Positions 1 through 8,970 of a stretch of DNA of 64,000 nucleotides are shown here, in pieces. This stretch comes from Sphingobacteriaceae bacterium (lineage in GTDB: Bacteria > Bacteroidota > Bacteroidia > Sphingobacteriales > Sphingobacteriaceae). Numbering within the stretch: the stretch's first letter is position 1; each line of letters begins with the position of its first letter. The stretch is from the NCBI GenBank assembly GCA_024645045.1, contig JAHEGO010000070.1:37512-101511 (forward strand). Reading direction: 5' to 3'. The notes under the pieces were generated by a model, which was given only the letters and a program-made list of their open reading frames with translations, was not told the origin of the DNA and did no database searches. A program made the position numbers and the translations under genes.

Positions 1-1520
1 CATTTACCAATAGTGGTACTGCAAATATTTGGGGTTTTGTAAAAGGTAATACAGAATATGCATTAGTTGGATTAACCGGTGGTGCAGGAAACAATGGTGC
101 ATGTGCCATTGTAGATATTACAAATTCGTCAAATCCCGTATTAAAATTAACTATTCCGGGGCCTAATAGTATTTGGAGAGAAATAAGAACTTGGGGTAAT
201 TATGCATATATCACTACAGAGGCTTCAAATAACACATTTGGAGTTACCATTGCCAATTTGAGTTATTTGCCAGACAGTGTGCCTACAAAACAATTTACAC
301 TAAATGGCGTAATCTCTAATGTTCATGCCTTACAAATTGATGCAGGATATTTATATTTATATGGTGCAAACAATAATTTATCAAATGGTGGTGCACTTAT
401 TTTAGACTTAACAGACCCATGGAACCCTACCTATGCTGGAGCTTACAACACCAGGTATATTCACGATGGTTTTGTGAAAAACAATAAATTATATGCTGGT
501 GAAATTTATGCTGGACAATTTAGTATCGTTGACTTAACGAATAAGGCTAATCCAATTGTTATAAATTCGCAATCAACTCCCAATCAATTTACACATAACA
601 CCTGGTTGTCAACCGATGGTAAAATTTTGTATACAACAGACGAAGTAACCGATGCAACGGTTTCTTCATATGATATTTCTGATAATACCAATATCAAATA
701 TTTAGATAGTTACAAAAGAATATTTTCTAATGGAGCAATTCCTCACAATACCTATGTATTAAATAACCCTGCAGTTACTGGTTTCTCAACAGACTTTGTT
801 TTAACATCATATTATAATGAAGGTGTAACAATAGTAGATGCGGCAAGACCAGCAAATTTAGTTGAAGTAGGAAATTATGACACCAATAGTTTATCAGGGT
901 CGAGTTATGATGGAACTTGGGGAGTATATAGTTATTTACCTTCAGGAAATTTAATATTATCAGACATGACTTTGGGTTTATTTGTAGTTAAACCAACCTA
1001 TAAAAGAGCTGCTTACTTAGAAGGAACAATCATAGATGCTGCTACTGGTTTAGCAATCCCAAATGCTGGAATAGAAATTTCATCAAATGCAAAATTGAAA
1101 TATTCTGGTTTAGATGGCACCTTTAAAACAGGAACAGTTGATACTGGAATGATCAAAGTAAGTGTATTTAAAACAGGGTATCGAACTGCTTCATTGACTT
1201 TAAATTTCACAGCTGGAGTAGTGAATAATCAGATAATTAATTTATATCCAGATGGCATGGGAGTCAATGATTTCAATAACAATAGCCAGTGGAAAGTTTA
1301 TCCGAGCACCTTTGATGCATCATTAAATGTGCAATTATCTCAACCTACTAATGGCACTATCAAGGTGTTTTCAATTTTAGGTAAGCAAGTGTTTCAAAAA
1401 AATATCAATCATACAACTCAAGAACAAATTGATTTGTCCAACTTAGCGGCGGGCAGTTATTGGATTCAATTAACAGATCAATCAAACAAAACCTATCAAC
1501 AAAAAATCATTAAAAATTAA
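1..1520 (+). CDS. Secreted LVIVD-repeat protein, choice-of-anchor B type, with T9SS sorting domain (5' partial)
   Basis: The reading frame is open from base 3 to the stop at 1520, so the gene begins before the window and about 505 codons are visible. A TTG near 258 is internal: the codons before it continue the same domain (IWGFV, WREIRTWGNYAY), matching the next gene residue for residue in places. Visible order: LVIVD beta-propeller-like repeats to about residue 335, one carboxypeptidase-regulatory-like beta-sandwich (about 335-420), then a C-terminal type A T9SS sorting domain (about 433-505) ending in KIIKN. Choice-of-anchor B proteins are surface proteins whose anchor varies by phylum; here it is T9SS. 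The substrate or ligand is unknown. It lies 5 bases before a longer paralogue and is probably co-transcribed with it. Confidence 0.85.
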   Translation, partial: FTNSGTANIWGFVKGNTEYALVGLTGGAGNNGACAIVDITNSSNPVLKLTIPGPNSIWREIRTWGNYAYITTEASNNTFGVTIANLSYLPDSVPTKQFTLNGVISNVHALQIDAGYLYLYGANNNLSNGGALILDLTDPWNPTYAGAYNTRYIHDGFVKNNKLYAGEIYAGQFSIVDLTNKANPIVINSQSTPNQFTHNTWLSTDGKILYTTDEVTDATVSSYDISDNTNIKYLDSYKRIFSNGAIPHNTYVLNNPAVTGFSTDFVLTSYYNEGVTIVDAARPANLVEVGNYDTNSLSGSSYDGTWGVYSYLPSGNLILSDMTLGLFVVKPTYKRAAYLEGTIIDAATGLAIPNAGIEISSNAKLKYSGLDGTFKTGTVDTGMIKVSVFKTGYRTASLTLNFTAGVVNNQIINLYPDGMGVNDFNNNSQWKVYPSTFDASLNVQLSQPTNGTIKVFSILGKQVFQKNINHTTQEQIDLSNLAAGSYWIQLTDQSNKTYQQKIIKN

Positions 1521-1525
1521 TTAAT

Positions 1526-3952
1526 ATGAATTTAAATTTTACAAGAATAAGTGCGGGGTTTATTTTATTTTTAACCATTATAGGTTTTTCTAAAACAACT
1601 TCTGCGCAAAATTCAAATATTCAATTTCGCTCAAATATTCCCTATGCAGAGCTATCAAATATTTGGGGTTTTGTTGATACAACGGGCAAAGAATATGCGC
1701 TTGTAGGTGCTAATAATGGCCTCTCTGTAGTAAACGTAACTAATCCAGATCAGCCTTTTAAAAGGTTTTTTGTACCGGGTCCAACTTCTTCTTGGAGAGA
1801 AGTACGTACATGGGGAAAATACGCATATGTAACAACAGAAGCTGGTACAGGTGTAAAAATTGTTGACATGAGCCATTTCCCAGACACCATTTATTCTAAA
1901 AATTATACAGGAGATGGTGCTGTTGCAGGATTCATCGATCAAATTCATGCACTTCACATAGATAATGGCAAATTATATTTATATGGTGGAAATTACCAGA
2001 ATGGACGCGCCAAAGTTTTCAATTTATCTGACCCTTGGAATCCACATTATTTAGGTACGGTTTCCAATAACTATGTACACGATGGTTATGTTAGAAATGA
2101 TACTTTGTATTCAGCACAAGTATATAATGGAACTTTGGAAATTATAGATGCTAGAAACCCTTCAGCACCAGTAGTCATCAACACCCAAGTAACACCTAAA
2201 CAATTCACTCATAATTCATGGATGTCTACCAATCGTAAAGTTATTTATACAACAGATGAAGTGGCTGACGCATGGGTTACGGCTTACGATATTTCAGATT
2301 ATTCGAATATCAAAGAATTGGACCGTTACCAATCTCCTGCAAGTAAGGGTTCAATTTGTCACAATACATATGTGTTAAATAATTCGGCAGTTACAGGTCA
2401 TAATACAGATTTCTTATTGACCAGTTATTATACCGATGGTGTAACTATTGTAGATGCAAGTAGGCCAGATAATTTAGTGCAAGTAGGAAATTATGATACT
2501 TCACCAACACATACGGGCGGAACCTTTAATGGAGCCTGGGGAGTATATGGATATTTACCTTCAGGGAATTTATTAATTTCTGATATTGAAAATGGCTTGT
2601 TTGTATTAACTCCAACTTATCGTAGAGCTTGTTTTTTAGAAGGATTAGTTAGTGACCAAACAACACAGGCAGCAATTGCAGGTGCAACAATAACCGTATT
2701 AAATAAATCTGAATTGAATAGTATCACAAAAATTAATGGTGAGTTTAAAACTGGTACTGTTGATTCAGGAACTTATACCATTCAAGTATCAGCGCCAGGT
2801 TATGTACCTCAAACTATTCAAAATGTAGTGTTGAAAAATGGTGTGGTTACTTGGAAGCCGATATTACTTGCTCAAAGATTAAACTACAACCTTACTGGAA
2901 TTGTACAATTAAAAGATAGCTCGAATGTAAAAATTGCGAATGCCAATGTAATTTTAAAGAATGCGGAATTCAACATTAAAGCAACTTCTGATGCCAATGG
3001 TCAGATTTCAGTGAATCCATTTTACGCTGGAACCTATGCTACTTATGTAGGGAAAGAGGGCTATGAAACAACTTTTTATGATTCAACTTTATATACACCT
3101 AGCACAGGAATTTTAGCATATGAATTAAAGAAAGGTTTTTATGACGATTTCATATTTCAAAATAATTGGACTGTAACTGGAAACGCATTGCGTGGTTCAT
3201 GGGCTAAGGGTGAGCCAATTGGAACGGTATTAACTGGTCAACAAATAGCACCGGAATTTGATGCAAATAACGATTTTGGAGATGAATGTTACGTAACTGG
3301 AAATGGTGGAGGTGCAGCAGGTACGGATGATATAGACAACGGTTATACCACATTAACATCTCCTGTTTTAGATTTAAGTAGTTATATTTCACCGGCAATA
3401 AAATACCAAAGATGGTTTGCAAATACAGGTGGTTCAGGTAATCCAAACGATTCATTAAAAGTGATTTTATCGAATGGCACAATTTCAAAGGTTGTGGAAG
3501 TGGTTACCGCAGCATCTGCTAATAATAATTCATGGGTTGAAAAGCAGATTTTAGTTGCAGACTATTTCCCAAATATTGTCAATAGATCTCATATGCAATT
3601 GTCATTTTTAACAGGTGATGATGCCATTGGACATATTGTTGAGGCTGGAGTTGATAAAGTATATATAATTGAAACTGCAAAAGTTGGCATGCAAGTGAAT
3701 GGTGCGAATGTTTCAACAATGTCAATTTATCCAAACCCAATTAATTCGAATTCTCAAATTCAATACCAATTAAATGAATTAGCAAAAGAAGCAAAAATTG
3801 AGTTAGTAGATTTACAAGGTAGAGTGCTTAAAACCTTTATGCTTCATGCCGATAGGGGAGCCATTACATTAGATTTTCCTATTGCTTCAGGAATCTATTT
3901 AATTAAATTAAATAATGGTAATGAACAGTTAATCCAAAAATTAATTAAATAA
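1526..3952 (+). CDS. Secreted LVIVD-repeat protein, choice-of-anchor B type, with T9SS sorting domain
   Basis: This 808-residue protein starts with a signal peptide (about 1-27, ending TTSAQ). LVIVD repeats cover about 30-365 and include the same WREVRTWGKYAYVTTEA block as the upstream paralogue. Two carboxypeptidase-regulatory-like domains follow (about 368-450 and 453-540), then a beta-rich domain of about 175 residues (545-720) that the upstream gene lacks, and finally a type A T9SS sorting domain (about 730-808; YPNPI near its start, LIQKLIK at the end). The family is exported by T9SS and attached to the surface, and no enzymatic motif is visible. ATG follows the preceding stop by 5 bases, and a strong terminator closes the unit at 3968. 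The pair looks like a tandem duplication with later domain gain or loss. Confidence 0.87.
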   Translation: MNLNFTRISAGFILFLTIIGFSKTTSAQNSNIQFRSNIPYAELSNIWGFVDTTGKEYALVGANNGLSVVNVTNPDQPFKRFFVPGPTSSWREVRTWGKYAYVTTEAGTGVKIVDMSHFPDTIYSKNYTGDGAVAGFIDQIHALHIDNGKLYLYGGNYQNGRAKVFNLSDPWNPHYLGTVSNNYVHDGYVRNDTLYSAQVYNGTLEIIDARNPSAPVVINTQVTPKQFTHNSWMSTNRKVIYTTDEVADAWVTAYDISDYSNIKELDRYQSPASKGSICHNTYVLNNSAVTGHNTDFLLTSYYTDGVTIVDASRPDNLVQVGNYDTSPTHTGGTFNGAWGVYGYLPSGNLLISDIENGLFVLTPTYRRACFLEGLVSDQTTQAAIAGATITVLNKSELNSITKINGEFKTGTVDSGTYTIQVSAPGYVPQTIQNVVLKNGVVTWKPILLAQRLNYNLTGIVQLKDSSNVKIANANVILKNAEFNIKATSDANGQISVNPFYAGTYATYVGKEGYETTFYDSTLYTPSTGILAYELKKGFYDDFIFQNNWTVTGNALRGSWAKGEPIGTVLTGQQIAPEFDANNDFGDECYVTGNGGGAAGTDDIDNGYTTLTSPVLDLSSYISPAIKYQRWFANTGGSGNPNDSLKVILSNGTISKVVEVVTAASANNNSWVEKQILVADYFPNIVNRSHMQLSFLTGDDAIGHIVEAGVDKVYIIETAKVGMQVNGANVSTMSIYPNPINSNSQIQYQLNELAKEAKIELVDLQGRVLKTFMLHADRGAITLDFPIASGIYLIKLNNGNEQLIQKLIK

Positions 3953-3967
3953 ATAAATTATAATCAT

Positions 3968-4004
3968 AAAAAAAGGCTGCGTTTATTAACGCAGCCTTTT
4001 TTTA
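3968..4004. terminator. Bidirectional intrinsic terminator
   Basis: GGCTGCGTT and AACGCAGCC form a stem around a TATT loop, flanked by an A-run on the left and a T-run on the right. It sits between two convergent genes and can serve both strands. Confidence 0.9.
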
Positions 4005-4020
4005 TGTAAAATTCTATTGT

Positions 4021-4272
4021 TTAGCAAGCAACGATAGTGAATTCATAGCTTTCCATTATTAAGTTAGCTAATAAGTTTTTACATGCTTGGTCTACTTGTT
4101 CTTTTGCTTGTGCTTCTGAATCTGCTTCAATTTCAAGGCTAATGTGTTTGCCAATTCTTACATTTTGAATGGCAGATAGGCCTAAGTTTTTCATACTGCT
4201 GGTTACTGCTTTACCTTGTGGATCTAAGATCTCTTTTTTAGGCATTACATTTATTTCTGCTTGAAATTTCAT
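4021..4272 (-). CDS. purS: Phosphoribosylformylglycinamidine synthase subunit PurS
   Basis: PurS is the small structural subunit of the three-part FGAM synthase (PurS, PurQ, PurL), which converts FGAR to FGAM with glutamine in purine synthesis. The 83-residue length is normal. The family block ILDPQGKAV lies at residues 15-23, followed by the usual alternation of a variable region and EADSEAQAKEQVD helix. It is the last gene of a minus-strand rho-pssA-purS run, 20 bases after pssA. The matching short-form PurL is about 42 kb away in this window, and no purQ is seen, so the complex is encoded from dispersed loci. Confidence 0.9.
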   Translation of the reverse strand: MKFQAEINVMPKKEILDPQGKAVTSSMKNLGLSAIQNVRIGKHISLEIEADSEAQAKEQVDQACKNLLANLIMESYEFTIVAC

Positions 4273-4292
4273 ATGGTTAATGGTTTTTATTT

Positions 4293-4991
4293 TTAGCTAA
4301 TAATTTTCTTTTTTGACCCAATTGATAAAATGATATAAAATAAAATTATCAATGGTATGGCCACAAATTTAAGGATTACAATTAGAATTGTAGATACTCC
4401 AATTAATAAAAATCTTTCTACATTCTCTTTCCATCCGAAATTCTTGAACTTCAGGGAAATAAGTGGAATTTCTGCAACCATCAACAAACTCATAACTATT
4501 ATAAGCCCTATTAAAAATACAGGATTCGAAATAAAAGTATTTTCAATGTTTGATTGCACTAATACAAATGGGATACTCATAAAAAACAAAGTGTTGGCAG
4601 GTGTTGGAACCCCAACAAAATAAGTACTTTGACGCGTATCGTTGTTAAATTTCGCCAATCTTAAAGCCGAAAATACAGGAATGATAAATGCGCTGTAGGC
4701 CAAAATGGAAGGTAAATTTGCTGTTAATAATAAATCTGAAAGTACGATATACATTATTGCGCCCGGTGCAAAACCAAAACTCACCATATCTGCTAATGAA
4801 TCTAAGTCTTTACCAATATTTGAATAGGCATTCAAAGCACGAGCGGCTAATCCATCAAAAAAATCAAATATTGCACTTAAAGCTAATAAATAAGCAGTAG
4901 TTTCTAATTGATGTTGAAAGGCAAAAACTATGGCTATACAACCAGCTAACAAATTCAAAGAAGTAATGAAATTTGGAATATGCTGCTTCAT
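4293..4991 (-). CDS. pssA: CDP-diacylglycerol--serine O-phosphatidyltransferase
   Basis: This integral membrane enzyme makes phosphatidylserine, the precursor of phosphatidylethanolamine. The complete CDP-alcohol phosphatidyltransferase motif is present: D43, D46-G47, A50-R51, G60, D64 and D68 with canonical spacing. The rest is hydrophobic, with about six to eight membrane segments and a basic C-terminal tail (SKKK). The length of 232 residues fits the PssA group. It lies 6 bases after rho and 20 bases before purS on the same strand, so co-transcription from the rho promoter is likely. Assignment to serine rather than glycerol-phosphate as acceptor rests on overall resemblance (IPNFITSLNLLAG start) and is less certain than the family. 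Confidence 0.88.
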   Translation of the reverse strand: MKQHIPNFITSLNLLAGCIAIVFAFQHQLETTAYLLALSAIFDFFDGLAARALNAYSNIGKDLDSLADMVSFGFAPGAIMYIVLSDLLLTANLPSILAYSAFIIPVFSALRLAKFNNDTRQSTYFVGVPTPANTLFFMSIPFVLVQSNIENTFISNPVFLIGLIIVMSLLMVAEIPLISLKFKNFGWKENVERFLLIGVSTILIVILKFVAIPLIILFYIILSIGSKKKIIS

Positions 4992-4997
4992 AATTTA

Positions 4998-6641
4998 TTA
5001 GCTATTCATTGAAATTAAAAACTCTTCATTTGATTTAGTTCCGCGCATTTGTTTCTGTAAAAACTCCATGGCCTCAACTGGGTTCATATCTGATAAATGG
5101 TTTCTTAAAATCCATGCACGTTGTAATACGTCTTTATCTAATAATAAATCGTCTCTTCTGGTTGAAGAAGAATTGATGTCAATGGCTGGAAATACGCGTT
5201 TATTCGCTAATTTTCTATCCAATTGTAATTCCATATTACCAGTACCTTTAAATTCCTCAAAGATAACCTCATCCATTTTAGAACCAGTTTCTGTTAATGC
5301 AGTTGCAATAATTGTCAATGAGCCACCATGTTCAATTTTTCTAGCGGCACCAAAGAATCTTTTAGGTTTATGTAAAGCATTGGCATCTACACCACCAGAT
5401 AAAATTTTACCAGATGCAGGTGCTACAGTATTGTATGCTCTTGCTAATCTTGTAATAGAGTCTAGTAATATCACAACATCATGGCCGCTTTCAACCATGC
5501 GTTTTGCTTTTTCTAACACGATATTTGCAATTTTTACATGTCTTTCAGCTGGTTCATCGAAAGTAGAACTTACAACTTCGGCCCTTACACTTCGAGCCAT
5601 GTCGGTTACCTCTTCTGGTCTTTCATCAATTAATAATATAATTAAATAAACCTCAGGATGATTGGCTGCAATGGCATTGGCAACATCTTTTAAAAGTACA
5701 GTTTTACCTGTTTTTGGTTGTGCTACAATTAAGCCCCTTTGACCTTTACCAATTGGTGCAAATAAATCCATCAAACGGGTAGAGTAATTTCCTGGATCAG
5801 AAAATAAATTGAATTTTTCGAATGGAAATAAAGGTGTTAAATAATCAAATGGTACACGGTCTCTCACTTCTGCAGGTGTTCTACCATTGATGCTATCAAC
5901 TTTTACTAATGGAAAATATTTTTCACCTTCTTTTGGAGGGCGAATACTACCCCTAACAGTATCACCTGTTTTTAATCCAAATAATTTAATTTGAGATTGA
6001 GAAACATAAATATCGTCTGGAGAAGTCAAGTAATTATAATCCGCAGATCTTAAAAAACCATAGCCATCAGGCATGATTTCTAATACCCCTTCGTTGACAA
6101 TAGAATTGTCAAAGTCTAGGGTATTCAACATCGATTCTGGATTGTTTCTTTGTTTATTGTGACGATCAAATCTGGAATCGTTATTCCTTTGGTGTCTTTC
6201 AACCGCTGACTTTTCAAGGTTTGCAGAGGTTTGACTATCGTCTGATTGGTTTGTTTTTTGAGGAGCTTGTGTAGCACTTTCAACCTGTGTAGGATTCGGC
6301 TCTGAAGTAGGAGCAATGTTAACTGTTTCCCCGATTTCATTCCCAGTATCTTTGCTGTTATCAACCGCTTTGTTTTTTTGCTTTGCAACAACTGGATTTT
6401 GTTTTTCAGCAAAAGGGGTACTTTCCTCTTGCTCTGTTTTAACACTTCTCTTTCTCTTTGTTTTTTCTGCAGGTGCCGATTCTGTTACAGCTGCTGCTGA
6501 TTTTTTGTTTGGGTTCGATTCCAATATTTGATATATTAATTCTTGTTTTCTTAAATCTTCGTAATCTGCAATGGCTAAATCTTTTGCTATTTGTCTTAAT
6601 TCTGAAACTAATTTTTCGTTCAACGAGTTAATATCGTACAT
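4998..6641 (-). CDS. rho: Transcription termination factor Rho, with a long disordered insert
   Basis: Rho is the hexameric RNA-dependent ATPase that terminates transcription. The 547-residue protein has an N-terminal Rho-N helical domain (about 1-45), a low-complexity insert rich in S, T, K, Q, N and E (about 47-165), the cold-shock-like RNA-binding domain ([14 protein letters not shown], about 184-260) and the RecA-type motor. Walker A is [12 protein letters not shown] with K313, Walker B is [13 protein letters not shown], and the R-loop region is [18 protein letters not shown]. coli Rho is about 420 residues; the excess is the insert. It is the first gene of rho-pssA-purS, divergent from pyrF across 252 bases. 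No exact TAnnTTTG box was found for it. Confidence 0.96.
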   Translation of the reverse strand: MYDINSLNEKLVSELRQIAKDLAIADYEDLRKQELIYQILESNPNKKSAAAVTESAPAEKTKRKRSVKTEQEESTPFAEKQNPVVAKQKNKAVDNSKDTGNEIGETVNIAPTSEPNPTQVESATQAPQKTNQSDDSQTSANLEKSAVERHQRNNDSRFDRHNKQRNNPESMLNTLDFDNSIVNEGVLEIMPDGYGFLRSADYNYLTSPDDIYVSQSQIKLFGLKTGDTVRGSIRPPKEGEKYFPLVKVDSINGRTPAEVRDRVPFDYLTPLFPFEKFNLFSDPGNYSTRLMDLFAPIGKGQRGLIVAQPKTGKTVLLKDVANAIAANHPEVYLIILLIDERPEEVTDMARSVRAEVVSSTFDEPAERHVKIANIVLEKAKRMVESGHDVVILLDSITRLARAYNTVAPASGKILSGGVDANALHKPKRFFGAARKIEHGGSLTIIATALTETGSKMDEVIFEEFKGTGNMELQLDRKLANKRVFPAIDINSSSTRRDDLLLDKDVLQRAWILRNHLSDMNPVEAMEFLQKQMRGTKSNEEFLISMNS

Positions 6642-6882
6642 GTATTTTTGTTAAATTTTTTTGATTGGATAGAAATAAGAAAAGGCAAAGCCTATAATTT
6701 TTGAATTGATTTTGGATGATGATTGAAAGACGTGTTAGACATTAACACAATGCAATTTTAACCATTTTAATCTAATATTCAAAAAAATGTCATTTTTTTT
6801 GACTTTAAACAAAGTTTTCGAAATAATGCAGTCCATTTTTAGTCAAATTCGCCATTTTCATCAAATTTTAAGCTAAAATGAT
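6642..6882. other. rho-pyrF divergent intergenic region
   Basis: This gene-free stretch is very AT-rich. It contains a hairpin GTGTTA-GACAT-TAACAC (6732-6748) and a near-palindrome AAAAAAATG-T-CATTTTTTT (about 6782-6799). Either could lie in the rho leader, and rho is autoregulated through its leader in other bacteria, but nothing here proves it. No open frame of interest was seen. Confidence 0.4.
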
Positions 6883-6890
6883 TAATTTTG
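6883..6890 (+). promoter_or_regulatory. pyrF -7 box TAATTTTG, three bases before ATG
   Basis: An exact match to the Bacteroidota -7 consensus TAnnTTTG. The final G is followed by AAC and then ATG at 6894. If transcription starts four bases after the box, as the consensus geometry implies, the mRNA begins at the A of ATG. The -33 element is not recognisable. Confidence 0.6.
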
Positions 6891-6893
6891 AAC

Positions 6894-7727
6894 ATGCAAA
6901 AAACAGACCTAATTCAGCAAATTAAAGCTAAAAAATCATTTTTATGTATTGGTTTAGATACTGATATCACTAAAATTCCAGCTCATTTACTGGCGCAACC
7001 TGATCCAATTTTTGCATTCAATAAAGAGATCATTGATGCAACTGCTGATTTGTGTGTAGCATATAAACCAAACTTAGCGTTCTACGAAAGCATGGGAGCT
7101 GCAGGATGGGAAAGTTTGCGCAAAACGATGGAGTATATTCCTTCACATTGTTTTACCATTGCAGATGCTAAAAGAGGAGATATTGGAAATACTTCTTCTA
7201 TGTATGCTAAAACATTTTTTGATCCTACAGCAGCCGGTTTAAATTTCGATTCCGTTACCGTTGCACCTTATATGGGTTCCGATTCAGTTACCCCATTTTT
7301 TGCCTACGAAAACAAATGGGTTATTTTATTAGCACTTACATCAAATGAAGGCGCAAAAGATTTTCAATTTGATGCTTTTGAAAACGGAGAAAAGGTTTTT
7401 GAAAGAGTATTAACAAAATCAAGTCAGTGGGGAACTGACCAAAACATGATGTATGTAGTAGGAGCAACGCGTGGAGAGGCTTTCGCAGCTATTAGAAGAT
7501 TAGTTCCAGAACATTTTTTATTGGTTCCGGGTGTTGGTGCGCAGGGTGGTTCATTAGCAGAAGTATGTAAATTTGGAATCAACAAGGATTGCGGCTTATT
7601 GGTCAATTCTTCGAGGGCAATTATTTACGCTTCTAATTCAAATGATTTTGCAAATCAAGCTAGGGCTGCGGCATTACTCGTACAACAAGAAATGGAAGAG
7701 ATTTTAAAATCGAATGGAATTGTTTAA
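6894..7727 (+). CDS. pyrF: Orotidine 5'-phosphate decarboxylase
   Basis: PyrF decarboxylates OMP to UMP, the last step of de novo UMP synthesis. From the ATG at 6894 the protein is 277 residues, the usual size of the subfamily 2 enzymes. The signature [11 protein letters not shown] contains catalytic D91 and K93, and CIGLDTD near the start and [10 protein letters not shown] near the C-terminus are typical phosphate-binding strands. A TTG six bases upstream is in frame but is part of a promoter box, so ATG is preferred. The gene stands alone, divergent from rho and abutting recX tail to tail with no bases between the stops. The mRNA may be leaderless. Confidence 0.95.
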   Translation: MQKTDLIQQIKAKKSFLCIGLDTDITKIPAHLLAQPDPIFAFNKEIIDATADLCVAYKPNLAFYESMGAAGWESLRKTMEYIPSHCFTIADAKRGDIGNTSSMYAKTFFDPTAAGLNFDSVTVAPYMGSDSVTPFFAYENKWVILLALTSNEGAKDFQFDAFENGEKVFERVLTKSSQWGTDQNMMYVVGATRGEAFAAIRRLVPEHFLLVPGVGAQGGSLAEVCKFGINKDCGLLVNSSRAIIYASNSNDFANQARAAALLVQQEMEEILKSNGIV

Positions 7728-8219
7728 TTATTTTTTATTTCCTGCTCTTAAAATATCCCAAACCAAATCGCTTTCAAATCCTTTGCCTATAAGGTAAGCA
7801 GCTATTTTGTTCATTTTTTTAATAGCATTCGTTTCGGTAATTTCTTTTGATTTTCTTTTGATTTCCAATCGAATGATATTTACATAACTTTCGTGGTCTA
7901 TCAACTTTAAAGCTTTTCTGATGCATGGTTCTGAAGTGCCTTTTAATTTCAAAGCATTTTTTATTTTGAGTTTCCCCCAATGTTTAACGCGGAACTTACC
8001 ACCAGCGTAAGCAATGGCAAATCTTTCTTCATTTAGGAAATTTTCTGCAATTAAAAATGCAATTACATCTTCAGTATCATCTGCTGAAATACCCATTTTT
8101 AGTAGCTTTTCCCTAACTTCTTGTTGGCTTCTTTCTTGGTAAGCACAAAAATTAGCTAATTTGAGTTGAGCAGTTTTTTTATCTAAAATGATTTGTTTTT
8201 TTTGCTTTTCTACTTGCAT
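7728..8219 (-). CDS. recX: RecA regulatory protein RecX
   Basis: RecX modulates RecA filaments in recombination and the SOS response. The 163-residue all-helical protein shows the family's tandem three-helix repeats: CAYQERSQQEVREKLLKMGI (about 26-45), the block FLNEERFAIAYAGGKFR (about 61-77), and a C-terminal AAYLIGKGFESDLVWDIL. Charge and length fit RecX/RegX. It is downstream of a HutD-like gene by 9 bases on the same strand. recA is not in the window, which is common for this phylum. The assignment is by motif resemblance and is fairly secure. Confidence 0.88.
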   Translation of the reverse strand: MQVEKQKKQIILDKKTAQLKLANFCAYQERSQQEVREKLLKMGISADDTEDVIAFLIAENFLNEERFAIAYAGGKFRVKHWGKLKIKNALKLKGTSEPCIRKALKLIDHESYVNIIRLEIKRKSKEITETNAIKKMNKIAAYLIGKGFESDLVWDILRAGNKK

Positions 8220-8228
8220 AAAATAGTA

Positions 8229-8822
8229 TTAATACCAAATTCTAGCCACAATAATTCTTGCTTGTTGAATACTTTGCAAAGTTATACTTTCCGGAGATTG
8301 GTCGTATTGTAAAATCATGCAATCGCCTTTTGCTAAATTAGCTGTTGTATTTTTGTCCTCTAAGTTAGTCATGCTAATCGCTCCCTCCCAAATGTATATA
8401 AGGGTTACAGAGTTTTTAGTTACGACTTCTTCTTTGTGAATTTGATCAATTTCTAATGCGTTACTTTCTAATTTTGCAAGCACTTTACCTCTGTAAATAA
8501 TATTAAAGTCTGTAACCATTCCTTCTGCTTTGGTATCCCAGTCTCCTTCGAATGAATCAACATCAAAAGTATTTAAGGTTTTGCTGTATAAATTTTCATG
8601 ATGAATTTGCAGACTACCCGCTAAAATCATGAGTTCGCGACTGTAACCATTGAATTTGGTAAAAGTAGTTTCTGCTTGTTCTACGGTTGCTGTACTAATT
8701 CTAAAATCAAAATCTCTGGCTTCAAAACTCGTTTGGTTTGGCCAAATAAATAATTCAGAAGTGGTACCTGCAGCCCAACGGTTACTTATTATTTCGCTTT
8801 GTTTTTTTATTTGAATGCTCAT
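8229..8822 (-). CDS. HutD/Ves family cupin-like protein
   Basis: The 197-residue protein has HutD/Ves hallmarks: NRWAAGTTSELFIWP near residues 13-27, FDFRISTATVE (about 38-48), F(x)GYSRELMILAGSL (about 57-72) and a second cupin-like half. HutD is linked to histidine use in Pseudomonas and Ves to cold growth in E. coli, but the biochemical role is unsettled. No hut genes are nearby; the partner is recX 9 bases downstream. It is divergent from murF-alr across 148 bases that hold two inverted repeats, so the two may share control. Function should be left open. Confidence 0.75.
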   Translation of the reverse strand: MSIQIKKQSEIISNRWAAGTTSELFIWPNQTSFEARDFDFRISTATVEQAETTFTKFNGYSRELMILAGSLQIHHENLYSKTLNTFDVDSFEGDWDTKAEGMVTDFNIIYRGKVLAKLESNALEIDQIHKEEVVTKNSVTLIYIWEGAISMTNLEDKNTTANLAKGDCMILQYDQSPESITLQSIQQARIIVARIWY

Positions 8823-8881
8823 AATTAGCGATTAAAGGCTTAAAAATAGGGCTAATTATCGGCTTATTAGCTATATTTATA

Positions 8882-8902
8882 TCCTAAATTAAGTATTTAG
8901 GA
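8882..8902. repeat. Inverted repeat in hutD-like/murF intergenic region
   Basis: TCCTAAAT and ATTTAGGA face each other across a 5-base centre (TAAGT), a perfect 8-base arm. It is between divergent genes, has no T-run after it, and may be an operator. Confidence 0.45.
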
Positions 8903-8923
8903 CTAATAAAGCGAGGGGAAATA

Positions 8924-8938
8924 GTTAATTTAATTAAC
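8924..8938. repeat. Palindrome GTTAATTTAATTAAC near the murF-alr -33 position
   Basis: A perfect 7-base inverted repeat with one central base, about 22 bases before the murF -7-like box, so a bound protein would cover the -33 region. The AT-rich context makes chance possible. Confidence 0.4.
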
Positions 8939-8959
8939 GCGCTTACGCTAAATTAAAAC

Positions 8960-8967
8960 GATATTTG
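8960..8967 (+). promoter_or_regulatory. murF-alr near-consensus -7 box GATATTTG
   Basis: Matches TAnnTTTG except for the first base. It is followed by AAT and the ATG at 8971, the same three-base spacing seen at pyrF. Confidence 0.4.
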
Positions 8968-8970
8968 AAT

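Noticed and set aside
258..260. TTG as the start of the first gene
   Set aside because: The frame is open to the window edge and the upstream codons match the paralogue, so the TTG is internal.
5068..5649. 193-codon plus-strand frame within rho
   Set aside because: Antisense shadow of a highly conserved gene, with no recognisable domain.
8229..8822. Histidine-use regulator HutD as a firm function
   Set aside because: No hut gene is present; only family membership is supported.
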